Assembly (NCBI RefSeq): GCF_000253115.1
Contig: NC_014145.1
Span: 186,001 to 250,000, forward strand
Length of the DNA: 64,000 nucleotides
Direction of reading: 5' to 3'
Origin: Thiomonas arsenitoxydans
GTDB taxonomy: Bacteria; Pseudomonadota; Gammaproteobacteria; Burkholderiales; Burkholderiaceae_C
Below the pieces are notes generated by a model. It had not been told where the DNA came from and searched no databases. It worked only from the letters and a program-made list of their open reading frames with translations. This document shows positions 61,482 through 64,000 of this stretch, one piece after another (within the stretch, counting starts at the first letter, position 1; every line of letters begins with the position of its first letter). Made by a program: the position numbers and the translations under genes.

Positions 61482-62548
61482 GGACGGCCGGGCAATGCGG
61501 CGTCTTCCCGATGCGGCGCGGCAGACGCGACGGACAAAGACGCAGGCAAAGACGTCGGCTGGGGCGCGGATAAAGATAAGGACACCAGCGGCAAGACCCG
61601 ACGCAACAGCCGCTGCATCTGCTCGAGCTGGCGTTCAGGGCGGTCGTCGAGCGGGTTGAATGCCAGGCGCGGCACCGCGCGTTGTGCCAGCAGGTCGGCG
61701 AGCTGCCGGGCGCATTCCTCGGGCGTGCCGACGATGGCGCGCGCCAGACTTTCGCTCTCGTCCATCTCGGCCATGGGGCCGCGAAAGCCGACCTTCCATT
61801 GCGATTGCTTGTTGCGCCGAAAGGCGGCCAGCCACGCCAGGGCATGGCGTCTGGCGGCGTCGCCATCCTCATCGATCCACAGCCCGCGCGACAGCAGCGC
61901 GTCGGCCGGACGTTGTGCAACGATGCCCCAGTTGATGGCCTGGGCGTCGTAGGTTTCCAGCGGCCAGAACTGCGCGCTCATCCAGCCCAGCCCGCGCGAA
62001 GCCGCCCAAGCCAGGGTGTCGGGCTCGCGGCTGGCGACGAACAGGGGCAGCGGGAGTTGCGCCGGCGGTTGCAGCACGGCTTCGCCGCGGTAATCGACCG
62101 ACTGGGGGTGCAGCCGGTCGAGTAAGGCGTCCACCACCTCGCGCATCTGCACGCGCGCTGCATCGCTGCCCCAACCGAAAGCGCGCTTTTGCGCCTCGAA
62201 CGGCCCGCCTTTGGCAAAGCCGATGGCGATGCGCCCAGGCGCCAGGTTGGACAGCAGCGCGATTTCCTCGGCCAGCAGCGCGGGGTTGCGGCCTGCGGGC
62301 AACACTGCGGCCACGCCGAGCTGAATGCGCTGCGTTCGCGCCGCCCAGTGGGCCAGCAGCAGCAGCGGCGAGGCGCTCAGGCTTTGCGGGTCGAAGTGAT
62401 GTTCGGTGACCCACACCGCCTGCACGCCGATCTGCTCGATCTCCTGCACTAGGGCGGCGCGCTGCTGGAAAAAAGCGGGGATGGGCTCGTTCGTGGCGGG
62501 CTGCATGTGCAGCATCATGCCGATTTGCGGCAGGGGGGAGGCAGGCAT
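61478..62548 (-). CDS. Luciferase-like (LLM class) flavin-dependent monooxygenase
   Basis: 356 residues with the bacterial-luciferase TIM-barrel signature: VQAVWVTEHHFDPQS near residue 45, RIQLGVAAVLPAGRNPALLAEEIALL and GRIAIGFAKGGP, then MREVVDALLDRL and VGTPEECARQLADLL. Members oxidise organic substrates with FMNH2 and oxygen. It has no export signal, so it acts in the cytoplasm. It lies between the binding-protein and permease genes of the importer and overlaps the latter, so it may modify or break down the imported ligand, for example to release a metal. The C-terminal 40 residues are low-complexity Ser/Ala/Pro. Confidence 0.8.
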   Translation of the reverse strand: MPASPLPQIGMMLHMQPATNEPIPAFFQQRAALVQEIEQIGVQAVWVTEHHFDPQSLSASPLLLLAHWAARTQRIQLGVAAVLPAGRNPALLAEEIALLSNLAPGRIAIGFAKGGPFEAQKRAFGWGSDAARVQMREVVDALLDRLHPQSVDYRGEAVLQPPAQLPLPLFVASREPDTLAWAASRGLGWMSAQFWPLETYDAQAINWGIVAQRPADALLSRGLWIDEDGDAARRHALAWLAAFRRNKQSQWKVGFRGPMAEMDESESLARAIVGTPEECARQLADLLAQRAVPRLAFNPLDDRPERQLEQMQRLLRRVLPLVSLSLSAPQPTSLPASLSVASAAPHREDAALPGRP

Positions 62549-62554
62549 GGCGGG

Positions 62555-63610
62555 TCAATACTTGGTGGGATAGTCGGTGGGGTCGGGCGCCAAAACGGCG
62601 CGCGCCTGCGCGGCGGACAGCGTGCGCTTGAAGTACAGCGCGAAAAACGCCTCGGTGCGGGCGTCGATCGGAGTCTTGAACACCGCGCGGTAGTCTGCCG
62701 GAAAAATCCGGCTCGCCAGCCAGGGCGCGGCCAGCAGCCGCATGAACGACGGCGGCCGGTCGATCCAGCGAAATGGCACTTGCGGCGCGAACAGCACATG
62801 GCCTTCGCGCACCGCGCGCAGCAGCCTCCAGCGTGGCTCGGTCTGGATGGCGCGCATCGCCGGGCCGTCTTGGGTGAGGATCCAGTCGGGGTCTGCAGCC
62901 AGGATTTGCTCGAAACTCACCCGCACCATGCCGAAGCGGCTGCCGTCGGTGCAGTGCAAGGCGTTGTGCGCGCCGATGGCGGTGATGACCTCGGCATGGA
63001 TCGAGCCGCTGCACTCGCTCGCCAGGCCGTCTTCGCCTTCGGCGTAATAGATGCGCACAGGTTTTTGTGCGGACACGCGCTGGCGCAGCGCGGCCAGATC
63101 GTCCAGCGTGGTCTGCGCGTCGGCGGCCAGCGCCTCGCCGCGCGCGGCGATCCCCAGCGCCTGCCCCACTTGGCGGAAGGCCGCGGGGTAGTCCGCCAGG
63201 CTGTCGAGCCGTACCGGGCAGATGGGCAGTCCGAGCTTGCGCATGGCCGCCGTGCTGGCCTGCGTACCCACCGTCGCCTCGGACACCAGCGCCAGCGTGG
63301 GATGCACGCGCAACACCTGCTCCAGGTTGGCCGTCTTGCCCTGGCCGAACCAGCCGCCGAGCACGGGAAGATCGAGGACGCTTTTCGGCAGGATTTGCGC
63401 CGCCTGCTTGCTCCAGGGAAAGTTCAACCCCGCCATGCGTTCGGGCGCCAGCGCCAGCAGCAAGTAATTGTTGACCGGGCTGCTGCCATACACCGGGTCG
63501 CTGGATGCGCTGGGGCAGGCCGCAGGTGTTTGCGCCAGCGCGAACGCGCCGTGCAGCAGGAGCGCGGCGCCGAGCAAAGGAGCGCTTAGCCGAGCGAAAA
63601 ATCGGCTCAT
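62555..63610 (-). CDS. FecB/BtuF-type periplasmic binding protein
   Basis: 351 residues from the ATG at 63610, inside the stop of the TonB receptor gene (ATGA). A signal peptide ends ALAQ near residue 27. The mature protein is a type III helical-backbone binding protein (LALAPERMAGLNFPW, EQVLRVHPTLALVSEA, ILAADPDWILTQDGPAM). It has four or more cysteines (PAC, LGLPICPV, SECSGS, LHCTDG), unusual for this family; they may form disulfides. The cargo is probably a metal complex or cobalamin-like compound. Confidence 0.8.
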   Translation of the reverse strand: MSRFFARLSAPLLGAALLLHGAFALAQTPAACPSASSDPVYGSSPVNNYLLLALAPERMAGLNFPWSKQAAQILPKSVLDLPVLGGWFGQGKTANLEQVLRVHPTLALVSEATVGTQASTAAMRKLGLPICPVRLDSLADYPAAFRQVGQALGIAARGEALAADAQTTLDDLAALRQRVSAQKPVRIYYAEGEDGLASECSGSIHAEVITAIGAHNALHCTDGSRFGMVRVSFEQILAADPDWILTQDGPAMRAIQTEPRWRLLRAVREGHVLFAPQVPFRWIDRPPSFMRLLAAPWLASRIFPADYRAVFKTPIDARTEAFFALYFKRTLSAAQARAVLAPDPTDYPTKY

Positions 63611-64000
63611 AGCTTGTACTGCAGTTGCACCCGCAGCTCGCGTCCGGGCATGGGGAAGCCCTCGCTCAATTGATAGTTGCGGTCGAAGGCGTTGTTCAGA
63701 TTGGTGTAGAGCGTCAGCCGCGGGGCCAGGCGTTGCGTCCAGCGCAGGTTGACCACGGTGAACCCGGCCACCGGCTGCTTGCCGTCGGTCGTGGTCTGGC
63801 GGCTGCTGGCCGCCTGCACATGCGCCGACAGGGTGGTGGCGTCGCCGGGCAGCCACGACACGCCCAGATCGGCCCAGTGGCGCGGCGCGTTGGTGGCGAC
63901 CAGTCCAGGCGCGCCCAGCGTGGCGTCGAGATAGCTATACGCCACCGAGGCGATCCAGGCGTTGCCGATCGACGCCTGCACGCTCAAGTCCAGCCCCTTG
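63607..64000 (-). CDS. TonB-dependent outer-membrane receptor, C-terminal part
   Basis: Only the last 130 residues are in the window; the gene enters from the right edge. The region consists of amphipathic strands typical of the barrel's end: WIASVAYSYLDATL, TLSAHVQAASSRQ, FTVVNLRWTQRL, TLYTNLNNAFDRNYQLSEGFPMPGRE, and the terminal strand RVQLQYKL. The NLNNAFDRNY-x-PMPGRE pattern is very typical of BtuB and siderophore receptors. It is the first known gene of the uptake operon. The substrate cannot be named from this part. Confidence 0.85.
   Translation of the reverse strand, partial: KGLDLSVQASIGNAWIASVAYSYLDATLGAPGLVATNAPRHWADLGVSWLPGDATTLSAHVQAASSRQTTTDGKQPVAGFTVVNLRWTQRLAPRLTLYTNLNNAFDRNYQLSEGFPMPGRELRVQLQYKL

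Overview
The window is a GC-rich chromosomal segment of a betaproteobacterium, most likely Burkholderiales. A Thiomonas-like organism is my guess, from gene content and style only. Pointers are the metX-metW pair behind a SAM-II-type riboswitch, the kdsD-kdsC-lptC lipopolysaccharide block, a DUF3138-like outer-membrane protein, MocR- and Crp-type regulators typical of this order, and many ATGA/GTGA start-stop overlaps. No rRNA, tRNA, CRISPR array, prophage or intact insertion sequence was seen.

Layout. 1-4.1 kb: the end of rodA, a periplasmic rhodanese plus DsrE pair, and a three-gene membrane protein/lipoprotein/winged-helix operon with a double palindromic operator in its promoter. 4.1-27.6 kb: a large polyamine and agmatine utilisation region. 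It holds a class III aminotransferase divergent from an agmatinase, a PuuB-type oxidase, a complete LIV-type ABC importer, a MocR regulator, puuD, puuA, a putrescine aminotransferase, potFGHI, an outer-membrane protein, a cupin, puuC and gabT. Agmatine can become putrescine plus urea. Putrescine can then be degraded by the gamma-glutamyl (Puu) route or by direct transamination, giving GABA and then succinate semialdehyde. 27.6-29.6 kb is gene-poor, with a MITE-like palindrome, possible gene debris, a slipin and a dispersed repeat. 29.6-38.3 kb is one giant gene for a cyclic beta-1,2-glucan synthase (NdvB type).

38.3-42.9 kb is a stress or envelope island of tiny proteins (DUF3096, DUF3309, BON, glycine-zipper and helical lipoproteins, CsbD) next to two Crp/Fnr-family regulators. 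Two of these genes share an identical 18-bp promoter motif at the same distance from similar -10 boxes. 43.2-47.5 kb is a second polyamine-type ABC importer (ATPase, Tat-exported binding protein, two permeases). 47.5-50.7 kb carries kdsD, kdsC, lptC and a short-chain dehydrogenase. 50.8-52.6 kb is a NarL/DegU-type two-component system. 53.0-57.6 kb is an unusual locus: two paralogous secreted lipoproteins, one on a long Thr-Pro stalk encoded by a 29-copy hexanucleotide minisatellite, flanking an AT-richer acyltransferase gene. 57.8-59.7 kb is metX-metW with the riboswitch. 59.7-64.0 kb is a TonB/FecBCD-type uptake operon that includes a luciferase-like flavin monooxygenase.

The best candidates for something undescribed are the paralogous lipoprotein/acyltransferase locus, the flavin-oxygenase-containing uptake operon, the shared promoter motif of the stress island, and the predicted SAM-II/terminator switch ahead of metX.
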